Counted from the first letter of the stretch, positions 16,801-25,363 are shown. The stretch is DNA of 64,000 bases from Aestuariivirga sp. (GCF_020252395.1 NZ_JADCDB010000019.1:1-64000), one strand, 5' to 3'. Made by a program: numbers and translations. Notes: a model not told the origin generated them from the sequence alone.

Positions 16801-19367
16801 GGGGGCTGTATGTTCGCGTTGACGGAGGCGGAATTGTTGTTGGGGTCATCACCCGGTGTGGTGGGGGAGGTGACGGCCGCGTTGTTGGTGACGGTGGTGT
16901 TGGCCAACGCGGTGGTGGCCGCGACGGTGACCGTCACGGTCCGCTGCGCACCGCTGCCAATGGTGCCGAGATTGCACTCCAGCACGCCCGAGGTGGACTG
17001 CTCTGCGATAGGACTATCGACGATCTTGCCAACCGTCGGAAGCTTGGAGCAGCTGCCGGAGGACGGTACGGCGCCAAGGAAGATCAGGCCGGACGGCAAC
17101 GTGTCAGTGACGGTTACATTCTCCGCCGCACTCCTGCCGTCCGGGGTGGTGGTGGCAGCGAGCACATAGGTGAAAGCCTGGCCTGCCCTCGGATTGGACG
17201 GATTGACCGTCTTGCCGATGGTCACGTCGGCAAGCGCCGTCACGTTAAAGCTGGCGCTGCCGGTGTTGTTCGCCAGGTTGGGATCGTAGGTGACGCTCGA
17301 TTTGGCGATTGCGCTATTGGTGCGCGTGCCGGCATTGCCGCCGGGCCGCACGGTGAGCTGAACCACCGGGCAGTTGATCCCGGCGGTACAGACCGGCAGT
17401 GTGGCGATGTTGCAGCTGAAACGCACTGCCGTGCCGGTGGGCCCGCCCAGCGCCGTCGGCAAGCAGTTCATCCCCGTTGCTGAATTAGGCGTCCACGAGC
17501 CCTGGACGAAACCGTTGCTGGCGCCCGTCTTGTTGTTGATGAGCCCGGTCAGGTCATCGGTGAAGGTGATGGTGGACGAGGCCCCGCTGCCGGCGTTGAC
17601 GATTTCGATCGCGAACTGCTGGATATCGCCCGAGGCGATCGTGGGGTTGAGCGCCGTCTTGACGACGGAGATATCGGCCTCGTCGCCGGCGCCGGTCGAA
17701 TTGACGTTGATGGTGACGGTGTTGTTGACGAGATTGGGGTCGGGGAAGTTGGGGTTGACGGTTGTCACCGTCATGGAATTGGCGAAGGTTGTTGCGCCGG
17801 AGACCGTCGAGACGGTTGCGAGAACGACGCCTGGCGTGGTGGCGCCGACCGGCAAGGGCGCACCGGCCGTGTAGTCGCGTGTGCAGGTGATGGGTGCGGG
17901 GCCGGTTACCGGCACGGCGGGCGAACAGGTCCAGCCGTTCAGCGCCGCATAGGAATCGACTCTCAGTCCGGCAGGTAACGAGTCCGTCATCACGATGGTG
18001 CCGGTGAAGGGCTGGTTGCCGAGGTTCGAGGTGCTGATGGTGAAGTTGAAGGGGGTGCCCTCAAGCACCGGGTTGGCCGAGGTTGACTTATTGGCGCGCA
18101 GGTCCGCGGAATTTTCGCTGATAATAGCGCCACCGTCGGTCGCTGTATTGTTGGCCAAGTTCGGATCGAACGGGCTCTCCGACGCGATATTCACTGTATT
18201 GGTGGCAGTGCCGGAGGCCACCACCGTGGTCGCGATGGTGATGGGGCCGAGCGGCACGTTGTGGCCGGGAGCGCCACCTGATGGCAGCGTGCAGGTGACA
18301 GTCTGGCCTGCCACATCGCAGGTCCAGCCGCTGCCCACCGCCGGCGTAACGGAATCGACCCGGTAGACGCCCGGAAGGGTGTCTACAATCGTGAGACCGA
18401 ACGGGGTTTCGCCTGTGAACCTCGGCGTCAGCGTGAAGGTGACGAGGTTGCCCACCAGCAGCGTGCCCGAGGGCGAGCGGCTTTTTGCAATCTTGACGTC
18501 AGACCCCTCTGTGACGTCCGTCGTCACCGTGTCGCGGTTATTGCTGGTGATGCGGTCGGGCGGATTGCTGCCGGTGATTTCGCCCGTCACGGTGATGTCA
18601 GAATTGGAAGCGACGGCGATCTGACCCTTAAGCTGCAGCTTTGCCGTTCCGTTGACCGGAACGGACCCTGGAATGGTGCAGAGATAATTGCCAGCGGACA
18701 GCACGCAGCCAGCAGGCCAGACCAGATCCTCAAGCCCAGCCGGAATGGGAACCGAGACCACCACATTGGTGGCGGGCATCGGGCCGAGATTTAGGACGGT
18801 GAAATCATAGGCGACATTGCTGCCCGAGGCGGAACTTGCCGGACCGGTGACGTCAAGCGTCAGGTCCGTGCCGTCGGTGACCGTGGTGGGCTGGGTGGCC
18901 GAGGGGTTGGCTGAGAGCGCCGCCGGCACCGCGGCGCTGACAAAAAAGACCCCCTGCGTGCTGGTCTTGACCAATGCATTGAGGGAGATGGCAGAGCCGC
19001 CCGCAATGGGCGGCACGGTGCAGATGACCGTGACGGGCCCCGTGCCCGGCTGCGGCGTACAGCCGGTGATGGGGCTGCCGCCTTCTGTGCCGGTGAAGGT
19101 GAAGGTGCCGGGAATGCTCAGTCTGAGCGTCGTCTCCGGAGAAGAGTTGGCGGGTAGGTCCTCGTTTTCTATGGTGACCGAGTAGGTGATTGTGCCGCCA
19201 AGCGGGATCGGGTCTTCGTTGTCGACGATGTTGACGACGAGATTGGTTGCCTGTGCCTCCGCCGCGACGACGAAGGAGGCCATCAGCATCGCCAGTATAA
19301 CCGGCAGGATTCGGAGCAGCAGCCTCAACCGCCCCTCTCTCGCCCTTTTCCGCAACAAGCCAAGCAT
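13872..19367 (-). CDS. Giant DUF11-repeat surface protein with SdrD-like and OmpA-like domains
   Basis: The 1831-residue protein has a signal peptide (hydrophobic stretch ending VVAAEAQA), then about seven DUF11 (conserved repeat 01) modules over residues ~40-1080. Most end in a DPNLANNT-like motif. Two SdrD B-like modules follow (FRDFNNNGVQDPGDSG near 1090 and FDDQNRNGYQDEGEPG near 1640) with a further DUF11-like module between them. The last ~85 residues resemble an OmpA-type peptidoglycan-binding end (ITYRGSDGALAKARLRAV). Such architecture suits an extended fibre held at the envelope, perhaps an adhesin or surface layer. It is first in a two-gene operon. Confidence 0.75.
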   Translation of the reverse strand: MLGLLRKRAREGRLRLLLRILPVILAMLMASFVVAAEAQATNLVVNIVDNEDPIPLGGTITYSVTIENEDLPANSSPETTLRLSIPGTFTFTGTEGGSPITGCTPQPGTGPVTVICTVPPIAGGSAISLNALVKTSTQGVFFVSAAVPAALSANPSATQPTTVTDGTDLTLDVTGPASSASGSNVAYDFTVLNLGPMPATNVVVSVPIPAGLEDLVWPAGCVLSAGNYLCTIPGSVPVNGTAKLQLKGQIAVASNSDITVTGEITGSNPPDRITSNNRDTVTTDVTEGSDVKIAKSRSPSGTLLVGNLVTFTLTPRFTGETPFGLTIVDTLPGVYRVDSVTPAVGSGWTCDVAGQTVTCTLPSGGAPGHNVPLGPITIATTVVASGTATNTVNIASESPFDPNLANNTATDGGAIISENSADLRANKSTSANPVLEGTPFNFTISTSNLGNQPFTGTIVMTDSLPAGLRVDSYAALNGWTCSPAVPVTGPAPITCTRDYTAGAPLPVGATTPGVVLATVSTVSGATTFANSMTVTTVNPNFPDPNLVNNTVTINVNSTGAGDEADISVVKTALNPTIASGDIQQFAIEIVNAGSGASSTITFTDDLTGLINNKTGASNGFVQGSWTPNSATGMNCLPTALGGPTGTAVRFSCNIATLPVCTAGINCPVVQLTVRPGGNAGTRTNSAIAKSSVTYDPNLANNTGSASFNVTALADVTIGKTVNPSNPRAGQAFTYVLAATTTPDGRSAAENVTVTDTLPSGLIFLGAVPSSGSCSKLPTVGKIVDSPIAEQSTSGVLECNLGTIGSGAQRTVTVTVAATTALANTTVTNNAAVTSPTTPGDDPNNNSASVNANIQPPTLDLQISKVDTPPPEFGPDPIGIGSDMVYGLIVTNNGPSAAQDVVVTDTLPAGFLAYKSVSAPPGVICSGPTAGNVNCNIPLMLSGAVRVIKLTMTGTARGVAENVATLSSPEIAAGWDTNPLNNTDSESTTVRTRADVEVVSKTPSQSPVALFEPFSFEIKVRNNVGPGLSEADSVVLSDALPAGMKLVGSPTGVVTAGTTTANSCTGAAGDASFACSFGTMSSGAEVTVTAPVQVEEASSTQQVFTNTASVATISLEENTANNSNSGQVTVESTALAGLVFRDFNNNGVQDPGDSGIGGIEMTLTRTGGGTAVTFTVATTADGSYFFPAVPPGTYTVTRGTVDDPLLINGRAIPGSAGGSAVSAVAINGVSLSAGTATGYDFTLVPAANISISKALLAGPTVNPDGSFDATFRLTINNPSIQSLVSLVVTDQLAGGPPLFGSFAASPTQPGTYGILAAPSGSCGGLNAAFNGSSDKAVANGFTLDSSASCTVDFSIRVMPSIPLPPLQNGARYFNQASVAGQGGGTGEAVSSASQLVPLSPDLSQMTISKVLTGYQDKDGSRSITQDDVLSFKITATNTGSLPLTNVVVSDNRISPDSNACPVLQPGEICVLTGAYTVTLADVQAGAVVNTATADSDETNPITATVTTPVVAVVDKNTLTKTALVSTVTRGEKVPYVIVAEKVPFNPARIVDVMPPAFNYVGGSGVANGKKVEPSVEGRNLTFDGLVPDNTGKIKLELTLVATAAVNPGVAVNQAQLVDPRSGQVVATARARVTILAEAVFDCGDIIGKVFDDQNRNGYQDEGEPGLPAVRVATVGGLLITTDSNGRFNIPCADIPDADIGSNFIVKLDTRTLPTGYRVTTENPRRVRLTRGKVVKLNFGASISRLVKLELNGKVFEQGSAALLPKWEGGLDKLISALQAETSVLEITYRGSDGALAKARLRAVKNEIARRWQVVPDHYDLAIDTRIVSGGAP

Positions 19368-19599
19368 TCCCCGTCCGCGATCCTCGCCTCGTGTGAGGGA
19401 AAGCCAATGCTGTGCCGGTCAACGCACGTTGCCGGCTTTCCTCACTCTGTAACGTTGTGGCCAGGACTTTGCGCCGTTTCTGGCGCTGCGGTCTTAGCCC
19501 CCCTGTCGCCGGGGCCAGAATCGGCCCTTCTTGCTCCAAACTTACGTTCGCTTTTTTCGGGGCATGAGTCAACGATAGATTGCCGCTTTCACCACAGGT
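19368..19599. other. Leader region of the DUF11 gene, no gene seen
   Basis: This stretch lies between the start codon of the DUF11 gene and the right repeat copy. I see no coding region with a Shine-Dalgarno. A TTGACT box on the minus strand (AGTCAA at 19567-19572) could be a -35 element, but no good -10 follows at the right distance. Confidence 0.4.
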
Positions 19600-19741
19600 A
19601 GGATGGCGATAGCGAATGAAATTGTCCGGTTTGGGTAGCACGTTAAATGTCCACCTTATTGGAGATGTTTTGCCTGTGGGACTGTGGTCAAGGCGGAGCC
19701 TTGTTCAAATTTCCACAGGCATTGCGGCCCAGCGCCAAGAC
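19600..19741 (-). repeat. Right copy of the ~140-bp hairpin repeat
   Basis: Read on the minus strand, this matches 1-139 along its whole length: the 47-bp hairpin core lies at 19673-19719 and the shared GCTATCG at 19607-19613, with a one-base difference in spacing. Its orientation is opposite to the left copy, so the same end of each copy faces inward. It also lies upstream of the DUF11 gene in the same relative orientation as the left copy to speD. Short TGTCC-containing repeats inside it recall IS21-type ends, but I cannot confirm this. Confidence 0.75.
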
Positions 19742-19977
19742 CTACTAAAAGCGAAGCGGCCGACGATCTGATCGTGGGCGACGAGAAGGCGGTCTACGCC
19801 GGCAAGGCTTCCGAAAGGCGGGCCCGCCGCCAGTCAAACGCCCCTCAACGCCCCATCGCACCGCAAGATCAGCGTCTCAACGGCCATCAAAACACCAGAT
19901 CGGCCCTTTTCGCAGAGGTCTCGCAAAGCGGGAGAGGAGGGATAGGGACTTCTCCTGCAATCGGAAGAGGACGAAAT
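19742..19977. other. Gap after the ABC permease operon, no gene identified
   Basis: This is the position where a transport ATPase gene would be expected to follow the two permeases. Instead there is about 240 bp without a supportable gene between the permease stop and the repeat. A plus-strand frame here is open, but it runs antisense into the permeases and has no clear start. The beginning (about 19755-19830) has a somewhat coding-like composition and could be a gene remnant, which I could not identify. Confidence 0.4.
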
Positions 19978-20805
19978 CTACCCCTTCACCGCACCCATGG
20001 TCAGCCCGCGCGACAAATGGTTCTGGATCAGGATCACCAGCAGCAGGGCGGGGAAGAAGGCGAGGAAGGCGACAAGTGCTATCGCGTTGTAGATAATGCC
20101 GTCGGAACCGCCCGAGAAGTTGGCCAGCGCCACGGAGAGCGGATAGGCGTTCTTGGTGGCGATAATGAGGGTGAACAGATATTCGTTCATGGCGAAGATC
20201 GCCGCGATCACCGCCGCGGTGATGATGCCGGGCAGGCACATGGGGATGATGATCGACCAAAGGATGCGCAGGTCCGAGGCGCCATCGGTGCGCGCCGCAT
20301 CCTCGATCTCGTGCGGGATGTCGATCATGTAGGAGCGGATGATCCACACGACGATGGAGAGATTCATCGCTGCATAAACCAGCATCAGCGCCCACACCGT
20401 GTCGAGCAGTCCCATGGCGCGGAACAGGAAGAAGATGGGGATCGCCACCGCCGCCGGCGCCATCATTTTGGTCGACAGGATGTAGAAGCCGATGTCTTCG
20501 CGGCCCTTGTACTGGTAGCGCGCCAGCGAATAGGCGGCAGGAATGCCGAGGACGAGACAGATCAGCACGCTGCCCGACACGGCGATCACCGAGTTCATGA
20601 AATAATGCATGATCGGCCATTCGGCCCAGATCTTGGCCCAGGTCTCGACCGAGATGGTCGGGAAGTAGATCGGTTTCGGCGCGATGATCTCATTCCGCGG
20701 CCGGAGCGCGATGGTGGCGAAGAAGATGACCGGCAACAGGCAGAACAGGCCCCAGACGAGGAGCAGGATGGTGCGGCCGATGGAGAAGCGCGAACCCTCC
20801 GCCAT
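19978..20805 (-). CDS. Carbohydrate ABC transporter permease (MalG type)
   Basis: The 275-residue permease has about six membrane segments and the EAA-type loop EDAARTDGASDLRILWSI near residues 175-192, which contacts the ATPase. The ATG at 20805 follows GGGAGG and shares one base with the stop of the upstream permease; a GTG one codon earlier is possible. It is the last gene of a three-gene operon that lacks the usual ATPase. Family members import maltose, polyols or other sugars; the ligand is unknown. Confidence 0.85.
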   Translation of the reverse strand: MAEGSRFSIGRTILLLVWGLFCLLPVIFFATIALRPRNEIIAPKPIYFPTISVETWAKIWAEWPIMHYFMNSVIAVSGSVLICLVLGIPAAYSLARYQYKGREDIGFYILSTKMMAPAAVAIPIFFLFRAMGLLDTVWALMLVYAAMNLSIVVWIIRSYMIDIPHEIEDAARTDGASDLRILWSIIIPMCLPGIITAAVIAAIFAMNEYLFTLIIATKNAYPLSVALANFSGGSDGIIYNAIALVAFLAFFPALLLVILIQNHLSRGLTMGAVKG

Positions 20806-21716
20806 CACTCCCTCCCCGACCGGAAGAAGCGCCTGACGAAGGACTGCGCGAGGATGACGGTCAGGACCAGCACCACGACGGAGGCGGCGGAGGCATAGCC
20901 GAACTCGAAGCTCTTGAAGCCAGTGCGGTAGATGAAATAGCTCACCGTCTCGGTGTCGCCCGCGGGCGCGCCTTGCGTGATGATATGGGGCGAGGCGAAC
21001 ATGGTGAGGATGTCGATGCCGCGCAGCACCAGCGCGATGGCGATGACGGGCCGCATCAAGGGAAGCGAGATCGCGAAGAACACCTGGCTCCAGCGCGCGC
21101 CGTCAAGGCGCGCGGCCTCCTCGATCTCCTTGTCCTGGCCCTGCAGCGCCGCGACGAAGATGATGAACAGGAAGGGCGTCCACTGCCACACGTCGGTGAC
21201 CACCAGCACGCCGCGGGCAAGCCAGGAGGAGCCCATGAAGTCGATGTTGGAACTGGCGAGGCCCACCTGCATCAGGAGGTCGCTGATCACCCGCCCGTCG
21301 TTGAACAGCAGCTTCCAGAGATACGCGACGGCCGAGGGCATGAACAGCATCGGCAGCAGAAACACGATCCGCCAGCCGCGCACGAAGGGATCGCGGTAGA
21401 CCAGTGCCGCCAGCGTCATGGCGATGGCGAATTCGACGGCCAGCGTGATGCCGCCGATCACCAGCGTATTGTAAAGGCTGTGCCAGAAGGCCTCGTCGCC
21501 AAACAGGTCGGAATAGTTCTCGAGGCCAATGAATTCGAGCTTGAAGCGCCCCTGATAGAAGCTGCGCCACAGCGCGAAGATGCCGGGATAGAGCGTGATC
21601 GCAAGCAGGTAGACGACGGCGGGCGCCACCAGCAGGTAAGGAAAGACCTTGCGCCGGAACGGGCTGCGCCGCCGTGCCATACGCAAGGCCGAGGTGGGGA
21701 GTACGGCGTCAGTCAT
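20805..21716 (-). CDS. Carbohydrate ABC transporter permease (MalF type)
   Basis: The 303-residue protein has about six membrane segments and an EAA-type loop (IEEAARLDGARWSQVFF) near residues 204-220. The ATG at 21716 was chosen because the protein family begins shortly before the first membrane segment; the open frame extends to 21758. It is co-transcribed with the binding protein upstream (71-bp gap) and MalG-like permease downstream (1-bp overlap). Together the two permeases form the channel of a CUT1-type importer. Confidence 0.85.
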   Translation of the reverse strand: MTDAVLPTSALRMARRRSPFRRKVFPYLLVAPAVVYLLAITLYPGIFALWRSFYQGRFKLEFIGLENYSDLFGDEAFWHSLYNTLVIGGITLAVEFAIAMTLAALVYRDPFVRGWRIVFLLPMLFMPSAVAYLWKLLFNDGRVISDLLMQVGLASSNIDFMGSSWLARGVLVVTDVWQWTPFLFIIFVAALQGQDKEIEEAARLDGARWSQVFFAISLPLMRPVIAIALVLRGIDILTMFASPHIITQGAPAGDTETVSYFIYRTGFKSFEFGYASAASVVVLVLTVILAQSFVRRFFRSGRE

Positions 21717-21787
21717 GAAACCTGCTTTGGTAAGTGACCCCTCCCCTGCCCTCGGCAAGCGGAACGGGAGAGGAGCCGGACTCGCGA

Positions 21788-23362
21788 TCAGAACGGCAGC
21801 GGCTTACCCTTGCCCATCCACAGGCCGGGCTCGGTCGCTGCGAAGTTCATCGGGTCCTTACCCTGATAGAAGCCGTTCTTGGACATGATGTCCTTGACTT
21901 TCACCACGGCCTCGTCGAGCGCGGCTTTGGGCTGCATCTCCCCGACGACGACCTTGTTGATCAGGAAGCCGATCTCCTGGTCGATCTGGAAGCCTGACGG
22001 TACGCGCGGCGCACACCAGGCGAAATCCAGGGAGTCGCCCCAGACCTTGGCGGGCTGCGATACGGCCTGCAGCTTTTCGTTCTTCAGCACCGAGCGGTAG
22101 CCCGGCGCCACGCCATTGGCATTGGCCTCATTCATCGCCATGATCGAGGCGGTGGTGAGATAGGCGAGCATCAGGAAGGCCGCTTCAGGCTCCGGCGAGG
22201 TCGCCGTGACGCAGGACGTGGAGCCCGCGATGTTCGGCGGTGCGAAATTGCCGCCCTCGACGCGGGGCGTGTAGATGGTGAGCACGTCATCGCCGATCTT
22301 GGACTGGTCGGGGCGCGTCGCCTGGGTGCCGGAGTCCTGCCAAGAGATGTTGCAGGCGATCTGGCCGCCGAGCCAGGCGGCGCGGTTGGTTGGCCAGTCG
22401 GCGGCGGCCACGCCCTCGATTGCGTGCTTCGACAGGGCCACGATGGTCTCGAGACCCTTGACGCCGGCATCGCCGTTGAAGATCGGTTCCCAGTTCTGGT
22501 CGAACAGCATCATGCCGTACTGCGCCGAGATATGCTGCCAGGTGTAAGTGGCCCAGAAGCCGCGGCCGCACATCATGCCGATGCCGTTGACGCCGGGTTC
22601 GGCCTTGTTGAGCTCGGGCGCGATGCGGATCATCTCTTCATAGGAGGGGATGGTCTTTACGCGGTCGGAATCAAGGCCGATCTTCTTGAACACCGACGGG
22701 CGGATGTGAACCTGCTGGATGTCGCAGTCGAAGGGAATGCCGAGGATGCCCTTGTCCGCCCAATGGCCGTAGTTGCGCTGGTAGGTTTCGTAGAAGTCAT
22801 CGAAGGGAAGGCTCCACTTCGATACATATTCGTCAAGAGGCTTCAGGAAGCCCTGGGCCGCGAAGTCGCCGAGCCAGGGGGAGAAGAACTGAATGGCGTC
22901 GAAGCTCGCATTGCCCGACAGGAACTCGGCGACGACCTTGTCGTACATCGAATCGTCCGGAATGGCCACGAGTTCGATCTTGATGCCCGAAAGCTGGGCG
23001 AAGGGCTCGATCTGGTCCTGAGCGGATTCACGGTCGGCTGCGCCGATGGCGAAGCGCACGGTCTTGCCGGCATGCTCCTTGCGGATCGCTTCCCAGTCGA
23101 CGGTGCGGATCCAGTCCTTCTTGGGGTCCCACAGCTCGTCGTTATCGCCGAGCTTGTACTGCTCGCGATATTCTTTCTTCACCATGTTGCCGACATTGAT
23201 CTTGGCCAGCACGTCGGCGGGGTTCGGCAGGCTCTGGGCAGAGGCGCGGCGGACGTTGACCAGCGGCACCGCGCCCGTGCCAGCGGCAAAGGCGGCGCCG
23301 GCAGCGGCGGTGGACTTGAGCAGCGAGCGGCGGGTGATCAGGCCCGGCTTAGTGATCGGCAT
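21788..23362 (-). CDS. Extracellular solute-binding protein (family 1) with Tat-like signal
   Basis: The 524-residue protein starts at an ATG preceded by a strong AAGGAGG. Residues 1-42 look like a twin-arginine signal: TRRSLLKSTAAAGAAFAAG with the RR at 11-12, followed by a cleavable A-S-A-Q. The mature part has the layout of family 1 carbohydrate-binding proteins (FLSGNASFDAIQFFSPW). Its length suits the polyol or oligosaccharide group. It is the first gene of the importer operon and is divergent from a SorC-type regulator, which probably controls it. Confidence 0.85.
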   Translation of the reverse strand: MPITKPGLITRRSLLKSTAAAGAAFAAGTGAVPLVNVRRASAQSLPNPADVLAKINVGNMVKKEYREQYKLGDNDELWDPKKDWIRTVDWEAIRKEHAGKTVRFAIGAADRESAQDQIEPFAQLSGIKIELVAIPDDSMYDKVVAEFLSGNASFDAIQFFSPWLGDFAAQGFLKPLDEYVSKWSLPFDDFYETYQRNYGHWADKGILGIPFDCDIQQVHIRPSVFKKIGLDSDRVKTIPSYEEMIRIAPELNKAEPGVNGIGMMCGRGFWATYTWQHISAQYGMMLFDQNWEPIFNGDAGVKGLETIVALSKHAIEGVAAADWPTNRAAWLGGQIACNISWQDSGTQATRPDQSKIGDDVLTIYTPRVEGGNFAPPNIAGSTSCVTATSPEPEAAFLMLAYLTTASIMAMNEANANGVAPGYRSVLKNEKLQAVSQPAKVWGDSLDFAWCAPRVPSGFQIDQEIGFLINKVVVGEMQPKAALDEAVVKVKDIMSKNGFYQGKDPMNFAATEPGLWMGKGKPLPF

Positions 23363-23573
23363 GAGTGGGTCCTCCTTCAGGTTCGGCCTGTCTGGTTCAT
23401 CCGCGCCTCGCCGCAGGCCGGCTGCGGGCGGGATCATCGGTCCGGAATGTCAGGGAGCAAGGCCAGCCGCGCTGCGCGGCGGCGGCGAGCGAAACGACGG
23501 CGACTGTGGGCTGGGCCAGCATGTCCGTTCCTCCCTCGGCGCCCTCCCGTTCTGCCGCGGGATGGACGGGCGA

Positions 23574-23604
23574 TGCAATTCATGTACTAAACTGCATTCA
23601 CATG
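23574..23604. promoter_or_regulatory. Direct-repeat operator candidate in the importer/SorC intergenic region
   Basis: The 442-bp divergent region between the binding-protein gene and the SorC-type gene holds no gene. It contains TGCAATTCATG at 23574-23584 and TGCATTCACATG at 23593-23604, two similar half-sites 19 bp apart, close to two helical turns. This would suit a tetrameric SorC regulator. The evidence is sequence similarity and location only. Confidence 0.35.
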
Positions 23605-23804
23605 CGCAAATGTTTCGTAATGACGCGCCGCAACAATGTCTCGCACTGCGAAATATCTGGATTACGTTACGGCAGAGGACAGAGCCAGATCGCGATCAGC
23701 CGCGGATTGGGGCGGCCGGGAGTCTTCTGCAACATAAGTGTACGCTTGCGGGATTTAGCATCCTCCGCCACAATTAGAGACCGCAACCGGCGCGTGGTCC
23801 CAGC

Positions 23805-24797
23805 ATGTTGGAGAAGACCCAGTCCCGCAAAAGCCGCCCGCTCAGCCTTGAGCGCGGCGCCGGCCGCATCGCCCGCAACCGTATGCGCATCGCCTGGATG
23901 TATTACGTCGAGGGCCTGACGCAGAACGAGATCGCTGGCCGCCTCGGCATCGGCCGCGTCACCGTGGTGCGCAACATCAACGAGGCCATCAAGCAGCGCG
24001 AGGTGAAGATCTGGATCGAGGGCGAGGTCTCGGAATGCTTCGAGCTCGAGGGCGAGCTGAAAAGGGCGTTCGGCTTCAAGGATGCGGTCGTCGTGCCGGA
24101 GCCGGCGAGTGCGGAGAACATCCGCAAGTCAATCGGCGTCGCCGCCGGCATGTATCTCTCCGGCACGATCGAGGATGACATGACGGTGGGGGTCGGCTGG
24201 GGCGCAACGCTCTATGAAAGCCTCGGCACGCTGGCGCCGCGCGATCTCGAGAACCTGCAGGTCATCTCGCTGCTGGGTGGCATCGTGCAGGCGCGCAAAT
24301 ACAATCCCGCCGAATTCGCCTGGCAGTTCGCCCGCATCATGGGCGCGGACTGCTACCTCTTCCAGGCGCCGGCAGTCGTCGATTCGCCCGAAACGCGCGA
24401 TGCGCTGATCGAGCGCTGCGGCCTGCGCGACATCTTCCGCAGAGCCGAACGCCTCGACCTCGCCATCCTCAGCGTCGGCACCATGGCGCCCTCCTCCACC
24501 GCCTTCCGCTTCAACCTGATCAGCGACGAGGAGCGCGCCGAACTCCTCAAGCGCGGCGCGGTGGGCGACATGCTGTTCAACTTCTATGATCGCGACGGAG
24601 CACTGGTCGACCACCCGGTCAACCGCCGCATCATGTCGCTGCCGCTTGAGCAGCTCCGCAGTGTCCCAACACGCGTGCTGGCCTCGGGCGGCAACGATAA
24701 GGTGGATGCGCTCTTGGGCGCCATCCGCCTCGCGGATGCCAATGTGCTGATCACCAACGAGGCGACGGCGCGCGAGCTGCTGCTGCGCAAACCCTAA
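23805..24797 (+). CDS. SorC/DeoR-type sugar-binding transcriptional regulator
   Basis: The 330-residue protein has an N-terminal helix-turn-helix (YVEGLTQNEIAGRLGIGRVT, about residues 34-53) and a long C-terminal sugar-phosphate sensing domain like SorC (VGVGWGATLYESLG; LLGGIVQARKYNPAE). Such regulators are relieved or activated by a phosphorylated sugar. It is divergent from the ABC importer operon and most likely controls it. The Shine-Dalgarno of the first ATG is weak; internal ATGs exist but would cut into the DNA-binding domain. Its stop overlaps the stop of the convergent next gene. Confidence 0.85.
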   Translation: MLEKTQSRKSRPLSLERGAGRIARNRMRIAWMYYVEGLTQNEIAGRLGIGRVTVVRNINEAIKQREVKIWIEGEVSECFELEGELKRAFGFKDAVVVPEPASAENIRKSIGVAAGMYLSGTIEDDMTVGVGWGATLYESLGTLAPRDLENLQVISLLGGIVQARKYNPAEFAWQFARIMGADCYLFQAPAVVDSPETRDALIERCGLRDIFRRAERLDLAILSVGTMAPSSTAFRFNLISDEERAELLKRGAVGDMLFNFYDRDGALVDHPVNRRIMSLPLEQLRSVPTRVLASGGNDKVDALLGAIRLADANVLITNEATARELLLRKP

Positions 24798-25363
24798 ACG
24801 CCGCGCGCCTTCAGCAGCTCCTGCGCCGCGGCGCGCAGCTTCCAGCCGAAGGCCAGCAGCACCAGGCCCACCAGCACCGCCGTGCCGGCGATCACCCAGA
24901 TGACGCTCACCGCCGCTGCCGTGGGGTAGAACATGATGAGCCCGCCCAGCGCCGCTCCGATGACGCCAGCCACCGCGAGATAGCCCGGCTGCTCGATGTC
25001 CTTCCACAGCACCAGCGCGCCGATCAGCTGCAACAGGCCCGCCGCAATGTTCCACAAGCCGATGAGCAGCACCACGTAGCGCGTGGCGAAATCCGGCGCG
25101 AGAAGGCAGACGAGGCCCGCCACGACGCCGGCAATGGCGGTGAGCAGGCCGGTCATCGAGCTGCCCTCCTCCTTGCCCCGGAACGCGCCCCACAGGCCCA
25201 GCAGGCCATCGGCCAGCGCATAGATGCCGAACAGCGTCACCACCACCGCGAGCGTCACCTGCGGATAGACGAAGGCGACGATGCCGAACGCCAGGCTCGC
25301 CAACCCGCGCAGCAGGATGGTGCGCCACATCGCCGTGAAGAATTCCCGCATCGCCATGTCCAA
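24794..25363 (-). CDS. DUF308 (HdeD-like) membrane protein
   Basis: The 189-residue protein has six hydrophobic segments arranged as three similar pairs, as in DUF308 proteins such as HdeD of E. coli, which is linked to acid resistance. Repeated elements such as LFGIYALADGLLGLWGA and IGLWNIAAGLLQLIGA show the internal duplication. It is convergent with the SorC-type gene and their stop codons overlap. A role in acid or envelope stress is only suggested by family. Confidence 0.8.
   Translation of the reverse strand: MDMAMREFFTAMWRTILLRGLASLAFGIVAFVYPQVTLAVVVTLFGIYALADGLLGLWGAFRGKEEGSSMTGLLTAIAGVVAGLVCLLAPDFATRYVVLLIGLWNIAAGLLQLIGALVLWKDIEQPGYLAVAGVIGAALGGLIMFYPTAAAVSVIWVIAGTAVLVGLVLLAFGWKLRAAAQELLKARGV

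Noticed and set aside
1-19741. Complete IS or transposon defined by the inverted repeats
   Set aside because: No transposase or integrase gene was found between the copies and no target duplication can be judged, so only a repeat is reported.
19684-20898. Open plus-strand frame of 404 codons over the permease genes
   Set aside because: It is mostly antisense to conserved permeases and shows no recognisable domain; only its first part lies in non-coding DNA.
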